Virus record (IMG/VR): IMGVR_UViG_3300043436_004961
Coordinates: 1-32,125 of that record
Reading direction: 5' to 3' (one strand)
Length of the DNA stretch: 32,125 nucleotides
Source of the DNA: a virus
The notes beneath the pieces are model-generated. The model worked only from the letters and a program-made list of their open reading frames with translations, made no database searches and was not told where the DNA came from. The position numbers and the translations under genes were made by a program. Of the stretch, positions 21,955 through 31,497 are shown one piece after another. Position 1 is the stretch's first letter. Each line of letters begins with the position of its first letter.

Positions 21955-22335
21955 ATGATTAAGGGTTTATCTAAAGTCAAGAAAGTTGAGTCTAGACCAT
22001 CGGTTAAAATCGATTTAAGTGAGTTTGCTGAAGAAAATTGTTTCGTAGAGCTAAGGGAGCCTTCTGCAAGTGCGTTGTTCCCTGATAATGCTATATTAAA
22101 CAAGCTTAAAATTAAGTTTCCAGCATATCCTGAAGCAATGATTTATCAAATTGCTTTACTAGGCAAATGTTATGTTGACCAACCAGGTGAACCTGAATCT
22201 ATGAATCCAATGGTAGATTTTGGTGAATTGGCTAAGAACAATAAAGAATGTTTCTATCACATTCTTACTGAGTTTTTAAATGCCTTCCCAACTTCTAACT
22301 TTGATGAACGGGTAACAGAAGCAAAAAACGGTTAA
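21955..22335 (+). CDS. Tail assembly chaperone, short form (G-like, 126 aa)
   Basis: It corresponds to lambda gpG, the zero-frame tail chaperone that coats the tape measure during tail assembly. It is soluble and mainly helical after a basic start (MIKGLSKVKK), with LREPSASALFPDNAILNKLK and ECFYHILTEFLNAFPTSNFD. The ribosome site is AAGGA (21945-21949). It ends at TAA 22333-22335, two codons after the slippery site A AAA AAC (22323-22329). Position between tube and tape measure, size and the frameshift signal together make the call firm. Confidence 0.85.
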   Translation: MIKGLSKVKKVESRPSVKIDLSEFAEENCFVELREPSASALFPDNAILNKLKIKFPAYPEAMIYQIALLGKCYVDQPGEPESMNPMVDFGELAKNNKECFYHILTEFLNAFPTSNFDERVTEAKNG

Positions 22336-22514
22336 TCGGATGCTCACCGCAGGTACTTTATTTTAGTATTAAGTATCTGCGTAGGCATCCGAGTGAAACA
22401 AACCTCACTATTGACCAGTTTGCTGAAATTGCTTATGTATGTAGAGAAATAGAAAAAGCAGAAGCAGACCAAGCTACTGCTATATTAAAAGCATTAATGG
22501 GAAGTAGACTATGA
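21955..22514 (+). CDS. Tail assembly chaperone, -1 frameshift form (GT-like, 186 aa)
   Basis: After the slip at 22323-22329 translation continues from 22329 in the -1 frame for 61 codons to TGA 22512-22514, with no earlier stop. The extension (RRHPSETNLTIDQFAEIAYV, then REIEKAEADQATAIL) looks like a real T domain: amphipathic, ending in an acidic helix. It has no start codon of its own near its beginning. The TGA overlaps the tape-measure ATG (22511-22513). In lambda-like tails both forms are needed in a fixed ratio. Confidence 0.85.
22323..22392 (+). promoter_or_regulatory. Programmed -1 frameshift signal: slippery heptamer plus hairpin
   Basis: The canonical heptamer A AAA AAC (22323-22329) is in the right phase. 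After a 7-base spacer comes a large hairpin: TCGGATGC (22336-22343) pairs with GCATCCGA (22385-22392), and CGCAGGTACTT (22348-22358) pairs with AAGTATCTGCG (22371-22381) with one G-U, around a 12-base loop. Spacer and stem lengths are as expected for a stimulatory structure. Confidence 0.9.
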
Positions 22515-24604
22515 CATTTGCAGAATTAGTAATTAAATTTGAAGTTCAAGGTGATAGTTCTACTAAAACGACGATAAGGGCTGTTGAAGCAGAACTTAAA
22601 AATGTTTCTAATGCTTCAGTCAATGCTGCTAATAAGTTTAGCAGCAGTATGACTAAGATTTCTCAATCTTCAAGAGGATTACAAAACTTTCAAAGTATAG
22701 GCAGTTCTTTAACTCAACAATTTACTCAAGTTGCATCTTCTACCAATCCTTTAAGTTCTAATTTACTTAATATGGCTCAATCTTTTGCAATTTTAGGCAC
22801 TAGTGTTAAAGGAATAAATTTTCCTAAACTGTCAAGTTCAGCTGCAAACTTAAGAGCACAATTTTTTAATCTTACAAGATTTGGAAAAGATGCTTTACTT
22901 TTCTTTGTTGATTTACATAGACAAATGTTTGAATCTGCTTTAGGAATGGCTCATTTAACAAGAGGTGTTGGCGTAGTTTCTATGGCATTTCAAAAATTTG
23001 CTCAAGGTGCTTTAATTGTCCAAAAAATACCTATAGGTCTTTTAAAAGGAATAAATTATTTATCACAAGCATTTTATTATTTTGCTCCAGCAATAAATGA
23101 AGCTTTAAAACAAATCCAAAAATTTGGAGCTGTTTTACTTGACTTTGGTAAATTCTTTCTGCCTATTATATCTGGTGCTGGAGCAGCTGTTGTTGCTATG
23201 ACAGCATTTTCTGCCGCAGTCATAGCTTCAGATATATCAGTAGCAAAAGAAACTTTAAAAGCATCTTTTGCTTTTGAAACATTACAACAGAGATTATCAG
23301 CTCTTACAACTCCAGAATCTGCTAAAAACATATTAGAGTTTGTAAGAAGATTAGCTGAACCATCTAACTTTACATCTGAACAATTGGCTAATTCAGCAGT
23401 TCAATTAGAGGCTTTCGGATTAGAAAGTAGAAGAATACTTCCAATTATTGCACAGCTTGGTATGGCTTTTGGTGCTGATACTGAAAAACTAAAAGTCCTT
23501 ACTGATATGTTTGGAAGATTAAGCCAAGGTCAAATGCCCGATGTTCAAGTAATGGCAGGTTTTGGTATTTCTAAATCAAAGTTAATGAAAGAAGGAATAA
23601 AGTTTGATGCTCAAGGTTCTTTGCTTTCTAGTACTAGAGAAGTTTTTATAGCATTAGAAAAACTTGTTCAAAGAGATTATGGAAAGATATTTGAAACTAT
23701 GGCAAAGACTGGAGATGCAAAATTAGCATCTGTCATTGATGTATTTGAAAGATTAAAAATTAGAATTGGTGATGCTTTAGCTCCAATGGCTAAAACAGTT
23801 TTAGATGCATTATCTAATGTATTATCTGCATTAGAAAAAACTAAAGTGCTTGAAGAACTAGCAAGAGTAATGACACTTCCATTTAGGTCATTGGAAAAAG
23901 CAGTTACTGGTTCAATGAGTACTAATATAACTGGTGCAATGACAACATTTGTTTCTTCACTAATTGCAGGTTTTGAAGAAATTAACATTCAAACTGCTTT
24001 ATTTATTGAGCAAATGGGAAGAATTGGAAGAATAGTAAATCTTGTATTTTCAGGTAAAGGTGAACAAAGAGATAAATTTGGTATGTTTGGACCTTCTAAA
24101 CAATTGCAAAAAGAAATGGATGATTTTGCAAAAAACTTTGCAGGATTCTTTGCTCTTGGAAGACCAGACAAAGTATTAGGTACTGGTTTTGCAGGTGAAG
24201 GAAGTAGATTTTCTAAAAGACAAGCTGAAATTTCTGACAAAATGAAAGGACAACTTGGAAAAGGTGGTAAATCATTTGATGATTTATTAAAAGAAAGCAA
24301 ACTTTTTGATTATGGTAAATTGGAAAATGCTATAAAATCTGACAAAACAAAAGAAAAAACTCAACGAACCTTAGATTTAATCGCACAAAACACTAAGACT
24401 CAAAATGAATTGACACTTAGAAATATGACTTATGGTGGTGGTGAATTAGCTGCCCAAGGTATTTCTGCTGTTCAAATGGGTGGGTTTAGAAGTGTATCAA
24501 GTCCTCAAATAAATGCCTCAAATGACATCGTTAGAGGGGTAGAAAAGATTGTTAGGGGATATTCCAACTCGAACAACTTAAACTTTAGTTTCCGGAGGTC
24601 ATAA
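22511..24604 (+). CDS. Tape measure protein (697 aa)
   Basis: It sets tail length and is ejected ahead of the DNA. The evidence is position after the chaperone pair, long helical character, Ser/Ala/Gln-rich N-terminal third, and a hydrophobic stretch at about residues 215-240 (LPIISGAGAAVVAMTAF). A VQVMAGFGISKSKLMKEGI segment, preceded by FVRRLAEPSNFTSEQLAN and FGADTEKLKVLTDMFGRL, matches the conserved core of many siphovirus tape measures. It is short for the family; at roughly 0.15 nm per residue the tail would be about 100 nm. No lysozyme or peptidase domain is visible. It starts at ATGA with the T frame. Confidence 0.88.
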   Translation: MTFAELVIKFEVQGDSSTKTTIRAVEAELKNVSNASVNAANKFSSSMTKISQSSRGLQNFQSIGSSLTQQFTQVASSTNPLSSNLLNMAQSFAILGTSVKGINFPKLSSSAANLRAQFFNLTRFGKDALLFFVDLHRQMFESALGMAHLTRGVGVVSMAFQKFAQGALIVQKIPIGLLKGINYLSQAFYYFAPAINEALKQIQKFGAVLLDFGKFFLPIISGAGAAVVAMTAFSAAVIASDISVAKETLKASFAFETLQQRLSALTTPESAKNILEFVRRLAEPSNFTSEQLANSAVQLEAFGLESRRILPIIAQLGMAFGADTEKLKVLTDMFGRLSQGQMPDVQVMAGFGISKSKLMKEGIKFDAQGSLLSSTREVFIALEKLVQRDYGKIFETMAKTGDAKLASVIDVFERLKIRIGDALAPMAKTVLDALSNVLSALEKTKVLEELARVMTLPFRSLEKAVTGSMSTNITGAMTTFVSSLIAGFEEINIQTALFIEQMGRIGRIVNLVFSGKGEQRDKFGMFGPSKQLQKEMDDFAKNFAGFFALGRPDKVLGTGFAGEGSRFSKRQAEISDKMKGQLGKGGKSFDDLLKESKLFDYGKLENAIKSDKTKEKTQRTLDLIAQNTKTQNELTLRNMTYGGGELAAQGISAVQMGGFRSVSSPQINASNDIVRGVEKIVRGYSNSNNLNFSFRRS

Positions 24605-27600
24605 TGGCAGTTCCAAGTGGATTAGAAGAACTTGATATCAAAGTATATGTAGACTATCCTCAAGAACGTAAGAATCGATTAGGTCCTTACGTTTTTGCAA
24701 CTGATGGTACACAAGTAGATGCTGGTACAAGAGATAACTGCATTATTGACCCAGTAACATTATCTGTCTTTGGAAAACCACTTCCAATGACACCTGAATG
24801 GAATGATGCTACTACTCCATGTACTGGTAATTACGCTCGATATCAAATAGCTGACTTTACATTTACTGGAACTGGTGGAGCTGCAAACTGGACTAAAAAT
24901 GATTACAAAAAAACAGGCAATACATATATAGTTTGTAAGTCTGATAGCACTCCAGTAATGTCACAAGTTATTCAGTTGACTGCTGGTGTTAAAAGAAATG
25001 AACCCTTATTCTTTTCATTTAGTAAACTTGAAAAGAAAAATACAAATGATGAGCCTTTAATTAAATTATATTGGGCTAACTCTTCTAATAATGACAAAGA
25101 TATTCAGTTACATTTTAGTTCTGATGGTTCTTGTTCAGTTTATAGAGGATACACTGCATTATCAGGTGTAATTTCAACTCTTACATCTTCAGCAACTGTA
25201 ACTGGTAATGGTACTAGGTTTATGTCTGAAGTAAGTATTGGAGATTATCTTTATGATGTTTACGGTAGATTATTAGGACAAGTAGCAGCTAAGTTTTCTG
25301 ATACTAACATTGATTTATATACTAATGCTAATAAACAAATTACAAACAAGTCTTATAATAAAAAACAACCTAATAAAGTACAAACTTATTCAAGAACAGA
25401 AAGCAATTATTCTCAGGGAAGACCAATATCTACTATTGCAAATCCTAACGACCAATATAATGATGTTTATATAATTCCTTGTCGTGGAAACTCATTATTA
25501 ATTCTTACTTCTTATGGTTTAAACTTTTGTCACGCATTTACTGATTTAAATGTTCCTGACCCACCAGCTAACTTTGGAAACTATGATGATGTTAATGATT
25601 CTTCCACTCCAATCATTACACCTTCAGGAAGTTTTAGTATTCAAATTTCTCAAGGTAAAGCAGCATTTCAGTTGGCTAAGTTATATTTCTTATCTAACTG
25701 GTCAATAAAATCACAAACTATTACAACTGAATCTGCACCACCAGCTTATCCTACTTTTTTAACTGGTGATATTAGTGGAGTTAATGGTGATGCAACTATT
25801 ACAGGAACAGGTACTTTATTTACCAGTGAGTTAAACGTTGGAGACAGAGTTTATATTTATCCAGATTCACAACAACCTGATGGAATAGTTATTGGATTTG
25901 TTCAAACTATTACTAATGACACTAGTTTTGAATTATCTGCAGATTCTCAATATACATTTACTGCAAACTCATTTTCAAAAGATAATGTAACAACTGGAGA
26001 TATCACATTTACAGTAGGAAATGGAGCTATAACAGGAACAGGTACTCTTTTTACTACAGAAGTAAATTATGATGATGCTCTTTACGATAACAATGGTAAT
26101 TTTATTGGTGTTGTTGATTCTATTATCAGTGACACAAACTTAACCATTACTCCAGTGCCTTCTTTTTCAGGTGTTTCAGAAACATTTTGGACTAATATTA
26201 ATCTTTACATTAATAGATTCATAAATGCACAATCTGAACCATTTAAATGTTTACCACCAGTTGCTACAGACCAAGTGTTTTTGCAGTTTTATGTAACTGA
26301 TTTAGCTGGTAATACTAATCCATTTAACAACTTTACATCTGATGTTGATAGACCAAACTCACAATTTAGAATTAAGATATTCCAAACTAATCTTGATGAT
26401 GCAGACCCACTAGCTTCTACTGATTATGGTAATATGTTTTATAGTATTGATGATGTCTATACTCTTAGAAATGAAATAACTTCTAACTCTACTGTTGATA
26501 TTACTGCAGCTATAGAACAGTTAAGTATTGATAGGTCAGAACAAGGTGGATTAAGTTTAAGATTAACTGGAAGAAATCAACTGTTAGAAGATGCTGGAAT
26601 GATTAAACCAGATATAACAAGTAACAGGTCAATAAAAGTACAACTAGAACCAAGACCACCAGCTCTTTTATCTGGATTAATAAGCTTCAATGATGCCTTT
26701 ACAATATATGGTCAAGATACTTTATTTTTAAGTGAATTAAATGCAGGCGATACTTTATATGCAAATGATGGAACTGCTATTGGTATTGTTGATTATATTA
26801 TTGATGATTTTGAATTAGCTATATTAGATAACTTTATTGGTGGAACAGTAGAAGATATTGAATACACAAATATTGCTAACTATAACAATATAATACTCTT
26901 TGAAGGTTATCTAATGCCACCTCAAATAAACTACATACAAGGTGAAAACTACGATAAATATGCACTTTTAGAGTATGAGGCTATAGATAAGAATAATCAT
27001 TTAAATCTTGAATATTACTCTGAAGCTCCAAACTTTGATAATACAGATTTAGAAACTATTTTTAAGACTAATATTATCTTTGGTGGTTCTGGTAATAATA
27101 ATCCAAACACTCTTGATTTATATGTTTCTCCCACTTTATCAACATATCAAGTTTCACAAAATAGAAGTAACTCATCAGGTCAATATAACTTTGTTGCTAA
27201 TCTTGGTGATAATGTTGGTGGCTATTTAGAAAAGCTTAGAAGTGATTTTGCTCAGAACTTTACTTTCTTTAGTAAAGGTACTTGGTATCCATCTCTTTAT
27301 GGTCAAAATCAATATATTCAATACAATCAATTTCAACTATTAGATTTAGATTATATACCTGACCAGAATCCTTTTGTTTCTTTATATTTAAATGAAACAT
27401 CAGCAAACAATGATGGTGGTATTCCAATTTATGATGCATACAAAAGAACACTTAGAAGTTTAAGAAAGACTTATGAAAAACCTGAAGCTAATAGAATTTT
27501 TATTGTTGGATTAGACAAAGCTACAGGTGATAGATTACAACTATTATTAAATGACAATGCTTCACAAAACCCTTATCTTGCACCAGCATTAAGACCTCAA

Positions 27601-28491
27601 AACTGGCTTGGAGATGTTAATCCTTTTGTTATGATTAATGACAAATTGAATACTAAAACTGACATTTCTCAAGCAGCTAATCAATTCTATGCTAAGTTAA
27701 CTCCAGGAAGAGAAATAGTTGAATTAGAAGCAGACCTTCTTACTTATTTTGATTTCACAACTAGATTCATACCAAATAACATTACACCTTTAACAGGAAC
27801 TATAACTACAAGTTCATCTTCAATATCAGTGGCTGGATTTAGTACATTATTTACTACAGAATTAGCTGTTGGTGACACTTTATATGACTATCTTGGAAAT
27901 AAATTAGGTATTGTTGCTGTTATTAATTCAGACACAAGTTTAGATTTAATTAGTAATGCAGAAATTGGATATCCTTCCGATGTAGTATTTAATAATTTTA
28001 CTGTTTATAAAAATGAGTTTGATTATCTAGACATTGGAGATGTTTTTTATCTTAATGATTTAGAGGGTAATCCAGAGACATATAGAATTATCGAATGGAA
28101 CTGTAACTTTATTAAAGAGACAACAAACTCAGATACTATTAATGTAAGAAGAGCTGTTTATCGTGCTAAAAAGGTGTCAATTCCTGCAAATAATCCACCA
28201 GAAATTGCTTATGCATTCAATACTATTCCAGCTGCTAATGAATGGATTGTAACTCAAGGATACGAAATGATTTTTTCAGTTGTCGCTCTTGTAGGACAAT
28301 TTGAAACTGCATCATTTTCTTTAACTGGTGAACCACCAGGAATGACAATTGATTCTGTTACTGGTGAGATAACTTGGACACCAACATCAATGCAACAAAA
28401 TAATATTTATAGTAATATTGGAGTAGTTGTATCAGATGGTATTTCTACAAAAACATATAGATTTACAGTAAGGACATATAGTACTCTTTAA
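24604..28491 (+). CDS. Large tail-tip protein with five copies of a beta module (1295 aa)
   Basis: Position after the tape measure suggests a distal-tail/hub protein. A module of about 50-60 residues, G.I...(A)TVTGTGTLF.SEL.VGD.LYD..G..IG.V..I.SDT.L.L, occurs five times, at about residues 188-240, 388-447, 465-516, 690-742 and 1064-1116, interrupting other sequence. Between copies 4 and 5 is a segment rich in Asn, Tyr and Phe that could be the hub core. The last ~100 residues form an Ig/cadherin-like 'putative Ig' domain (PPGMTIDSVTGEITWTP). There is no peptidase motif. A strong GGAGG precedes the TAATG start. The exact structural role is unsure. Confidence 0.7.
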   Translation: MAVPSGLEELDIKVYVDYPQERKNRLGPYVFATDGTQVDAGTRDNCIIDPVTLSVFGKPLPMTPEWNDATTPCTGNYARYQIADFTFTGTGGAANWTKNDYKKTGNTYIVCKSDSTPVMSQVIQLTAGVKRNEPLFFSFSKLEKKNTNDEPLIKLYWANSSNNDKDIQLHFSSDGSCSVYRGYTALSGVISTLTSSATVTGNGTRFMSEVSIGDYLYDVYGRLLGQVAAKFSDTNIDLYTNANKQITNKSYNKKQPNKVQTYSRTESNYSQGRPISTIANPNDQYNDVYIIPCRGNSLLILTSYGLNFCHAFTDLNVPDPPANFGNYDDVNDSSTPIITPSGSFSIQISQGKAAFQLAKLYFLSNWSIKSQTITTESAPPAYPTFLTGDISGVNGDATITGTGTLFTSELNVGDRVYIYPDSQQPDGIVIGFVQTITNDTSFELSADSQYTFTANSFSKDNVTTGDITFTVGNGAITGTGTLFTTEVNYDDALYDNNGNFIGVVDSIISDTNLTITPVPSFSGVSETFWTNINLYINRFINAQSEPFKCLPPVATDQVFLQFYVTDLAGNTNPFNNFTSDVDRPNSQFRIKIFQTNLDDADPLASTDYGNMFYSIDDVYTLRNEITSNSTVDITAAIEQLSIDRSEQGGLSLRLTGRNQLLEDAGMIKPDITSNRSIKVQLEPRPPALLSGLISFNDAFTIYGQDTLFLSELNAGDTLYANDGTAIGIVDYIIDDFELAILDNFIGGTVEDIEYTNIANYNNIILFEGYLMPPQINYIQGENYDKYALLEYEAIDKNNHLNLEYYSEAPNFDNTDLETIFKTNIIFGGSGNNNPNTLDLYVSPTLSTYQVSQNRSNSSGQYNFVANLGDNVGGYLEKLRSDFAQNFTFFSKGTWYPSLYGQNQYIQYNQFQLLDLDYIPDQNPFVSLYLNETSANNDGGIPIYDAYKRTLRSLRKTYEKPEANRIFIVGLDKATGDRLQLLLNDNASQNPYLAPALRPQNWLGDVNPFVMINDKLNTKTDISQAANQFYAKLTPGREIVELEADLLTYFDFTTRFIPNNITPLTGTITTSSSSISVAGFSTLFTTELAVGDTLYDYLGNKLGIVAVINSDTSLDLISNAEIGYPSDVVFNNFTVYKNEFDYLDIGDVFYLNDLEGNPETYRIIEWNCNFIKETTNSDTINVRRAVYRAKKVSIPANNPPEIAYAFNTIPAANEWIVTQGYEMIFSVVALVGQFETASFSLTGEPPGMTIDSVTGEITWTPTSMQQNNIYSNIGVVVSDGISTKTYRFTVRTYSTL

Positions 28492-31418
28492 TGCCTACAT
28501 ACTTAGATTTAACTAGAAGTAGTACTCAATCTTGTATTATTGCGTATGATGTCAAAGCTAAGCTAACTGACCAATCATATCCAATACCAGAAGGATATTA
28601 CATATTTGAAAGATATGCTGATTTTACTATTGGTGGACATTTTGGTTGCTCTGCAAGTATTACTACTCAACTTGTTACTACTGGTTCCTTCCCTTCACCT
28701 CCACCATTCGGATTGGCTTGGTCTTGGAGTATTAATGCAATAGTTGTCGTAGATAATGGTCACGGAGTTTCCACAACACAGACATTAGTATTACAATCAG
28801 GAACAAACTACGGTCCTTTAAATCCACTTTACACACCTTTTGAAATCCACGACGTAGCAGTAGCAGGTACTTTTAATTTCTCTTGTGATTCGGAGATACT
28901 TTATGATATCACTGAATCTCAACCTGGTGGAGCTTATGTGCATCCACCATATACTGTTTTAAATCAATATGAAAGGTCATTAGTTGGTGGTAATGCAGCC
29001 TGTTCAGTTACTCTAAATGGACAAACAGTAACTGCTTCTGGAGCTATATCATCTGCACAAACCACTACTTATAGTTTTGACGCATATATAAATGCTTGGA
29101 GTAGAGGAAGCTTAGCAGGGAAAGAACAAGCTATATTATCACTTCCATTAATTAACTCTATTCAAATACCTAATAATGGATATTTATTTGCTAGAAACTC
29201 AGACCAATTTGTAGAATCAACAGCAACTATTAAAGCAGTTACTCTTGGTGCTGATGATGCTTTTGGTGGTTCTCAAGCTACTAGTGCTGAGATAACATCA
29301 ACAAATACACTTGAAAGAAATATTAAAAACAAAGGATGGGTAAATGCATATAACAACACTTATCCTAACTCTTTAAATGTAAACTTATTAAACTTTGATG
29401 GTGGAACAAGAACAGTTACATTTACTGGCTCTTATGATGAAACTGAATCATTTAAAAAATACAGTTACGATTCATCATTATTACTTGTCAACACCCTTAC
29501 CGATACTGTTAACTTTGATGATATTCCTGCTGGTAACTTTAAAAATACATTAACATCAGCAAGTTTGATAGCAAATGGTGACTATCAATTCAACACCAGA
29601 GTACCTTTTAGGGGATGGTCTTTTGCTGGTGCTTCATTATATCACACTAAAGAAATAACTCTTTCTGGCAGTGGTAATACTTATAGTTTTAATGACCCTA
29701 ATAGAGTGAATTTCTCAGGGTATAGATATTTAAGAGTAAATGCTCAATCTAATACTGCAAGTCCAGTATCTGCTAACTTATGGATTTCTTATGGTAATTC
29801 AGGTACTTATGTATTACAAGCACCTATGACAATACCAGTAGTTGCAAATAATCAAAATATAGATTTGTGTTTTGCATATGATTTACACTCTTCTCCAACA
29901 GATGATATTGTAACGCAAGATAATCCATATCCAAGAGCTAATCCTAACTCTTCTTATGATTGGGCTTCTCAAAAGTTAGTTAACAAAGACCTTTATGGAA
30001 TTGGTCAAGTTGGTGAAGTAAGACTTGATGGAAATGTAACAGTCAACTCTTTTAAATTATATAGAGATGACAACACTGCTAAAGCTGATTTTATTGCACC
30101 ATTTTCAGAATCAGGTTTAGGTTTTACTACTGTTTTCACTGGTACTGCAACAACCACTTATAATGGAAGAAGATTCTGGTCTCAAGATGTTCAAGGACGT
30201 AATGATGAAGAATATGACCTTCTTCAAACTACTGGTGGCTCTACTACTTACATTCCTCAAACAATCTCTGGTTTTGTAGATAATATTACTAATTTATTAG
30301 GTTATCAAGGTGGACGAGTACATTTAGGTTGGACTGCTAACTCTTCAACTCCAAATGATTTTACCAGTAATCTTCGTAGTGGTTATTTGAACGAAGATGG
30401 ATATATGAGCTGGTTAATGGGTTTTGGTATGGAGTATATAGCTGGTAATCAAAAGTTCGCATTTGACCGTGATTTAAGCGAAGAAGCTAACGATTATGAT
30501 GTTATGGCTCAAACTATTTTTGATGAGCTTAATTGCGATTTTATCCCTGATTATTACGACCCTTTTGGAATAGAGACACCTGGAGAAACTGCTCTTATTC
30601 TTTATGGCTTTAATTGTCAAAGAGGACCAGTACACGGATTAGTGCAATTACAACAACTAGGTCAAACAGTTTATATGCAAGACTCTAGTTTAAATAATCG
30701 TGGTTCTTCTACTACTGATGTTAATGGTAGATATCAAACATCATTACCTTTTGGACAAGCCCAGTTAAACAATGATGTCTTTTGTGGAATAGCATCAATA
30801 GGCACTACTACAATCACTGCTAAAAGAAATAGAATAGCCTTTTATTTTCCTGCTGTTCCTACTACTTCTCAAATAAAATCTGCAGATATTAGTGGTTTTT
30901 ATCAACATTTAATTGGAACAGTAAACAGTAACATAGTTAATTTAATAACAACAACAACACCTGACTTTAGCATATTTGATTACTTGGCTACAAACATTAC
31001 AGATGCTAGTAATGTTGCTGTTAAATGGTCAACTAAAACAGATATGAATCAAATAATCTTAACTGTTGAAAAAACTAATGGTGATGTTGAAAGATATGTT
31101 AACAATGATTTATCAAATGGAGCTTGTGTAATGTCAACTGTATTAGGTGTAGGTGTAACTCCAGCTTTAGCTATCAACAACAATGGATATGAATTACACT
31201 TTTTTAGAACATCTGATTCTGGTGGTTCTATTAAAAGAGTGGGAATTGATAATGCTGGAAATATAGTTCAAGCTTCTAGTATTGTTGTTACTGGAAATGT
31301 TACTACTGATGGTTTAGCTGCATACTGGTATGACAACATTCCTTACTTAGTTTACAACGATGCAACCAATGGAATTACTGTTGTTAAAAGTAATGACTAT
31401 GGTGTTTCCTTCTCGTAA
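28491..31418 (+). CDS. Tail-tip / receptor-binding protein, putative (975 aa)
   Basis: This is the last virion gene before lysis, a common place for the receptor-binding protein. The N-terminal ~600 residues are beta-rich with many aromatic and Thr/Ser residues (cysteines at 15, 53, 132 and 171). Around residues 700-770 is a carboxypeptidase-regulatory-like strand set (GPVHGLVQLQQLGQTVYMQD, then TTDVNGRYQTSLPFGQ). The C-terminal ~120 residues have repeated short strands, and the protein ends exactly on SNDYGVSFS, a good Asp-box (SxDxGxxF) as in sialidase-type propellers. There is only one clear Asp-box, so the propeller is partial or the match is incidental. It starts at TAATG. Confidence 0.65.
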   Translation: MPTYLDLTRSSTQSCIIAYDVKAKLTDQSYPIPEGYYIFERYADFTIGGHFGCSASITTQLVTTGSFPSPPPFGLAWSWSINAIVVVDNGHGVSTTQTLVLQSGTNYGPLNPLYTPFEIHDVAVAGTFNFSCDSEILYDITESQPGGAYVHPPYTVLNQYERSLVGGNAACSVTLNGQTVTASGAISSAQTTTYSFDAYINAWSRGSLAGKEQAILSLPLINSIQIPNNGYLFARNSDQFVESTATIKAVTLGADDAFGGSQATSAEITSTNTLERNIKNKGWVNAYNNTYPNSLNVNLLNFDGGTRTVTFTGSYDETESFKKYSYDSSLLLVNTLTDTVNFDDIPAGNFKNTLTSASLIANGDYQFNTRVPFRGWSFAGASLYHTKEITLSGSGNTYSFNDPNRVNFSGYRYLRVNAQSNTASPVSANLWISYGNSGTYVLQAPMTIPVVANNQNIDLCFAYDLHSSPTDDIVTQDNPYPRANPNSSYDWASQKLVNKDLYGIGQVGEVRLDGNVTVNSFKLYRDDNTAKADFIAPFSESGLGFTTVFTGTATTTYNGRRFWSQDVQGRNDEEYDLLQTTGGSTTYIPQTISGFVDNITNLLGYQGGRVHLGWTANSSTPNDFTSNLRSGYLNEDGYMSWLMGFGMEYIAGNQKFAFDRDLSEEANDYDVMAQTIFDELNCDFIPDYYDPFGIETPGETALILYGFNCQRGPVHGLVQLQQLGQTVYMQDSSLNNRGSSTTDVNGRYQTSLPFGQAQLNNDVFCGIASIGTTTITAKRNRIAFYFPAVPTTSQIKSADISGFYQHLIGTVNSNIVNLITTTTPDFSIFDYLATNITDASNVAVKWSTKTDMNQIILTVEKTNGDVERYVNNDLSNGACVMSTVLGVGVTPALAINNNGYELHFFRTSDSGGSIKRVGIDNAGNIVQASSIVVTGNVTTDGLAAYWYDNIPYLVYNDATNGITVVKSNDYGVSFS

Positions 31419-31457
31419 ATTTTAAACATCAAGAACAAAAACTCTAGCGACAAAAAA

Positions 31458-31480
31458 AGAGCCTTAAAAAATAAGGCTCT
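31458..31480 (-). terminator. Hairpin before endolysin, terminator-like only on the minus strand
   Basis: AGAGCCTTA (31458-31466) and TAAGGCTCT (31472-31480) form a 9-bp stem with a 5-base loop. On the minus strand it is followed by seven T, a classic terminator; on the plus strand no T run follows. So it should stop antisense transcription, or act on the late mRNA as a processing or stability element 7 bases before the endolysin ribosome site. Confidence 0.65.
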
Positions 31481-31497
31481 ATGAGTTGGAGTGTTCA

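Noticed and set aside
16437-24300. Long antisense frames opposite the fibre and tape-measure genes
   Set aside because: They arise from biased, repetitive codon use on the coding strand and have no ribosome sites, promoters or recognisable domains.
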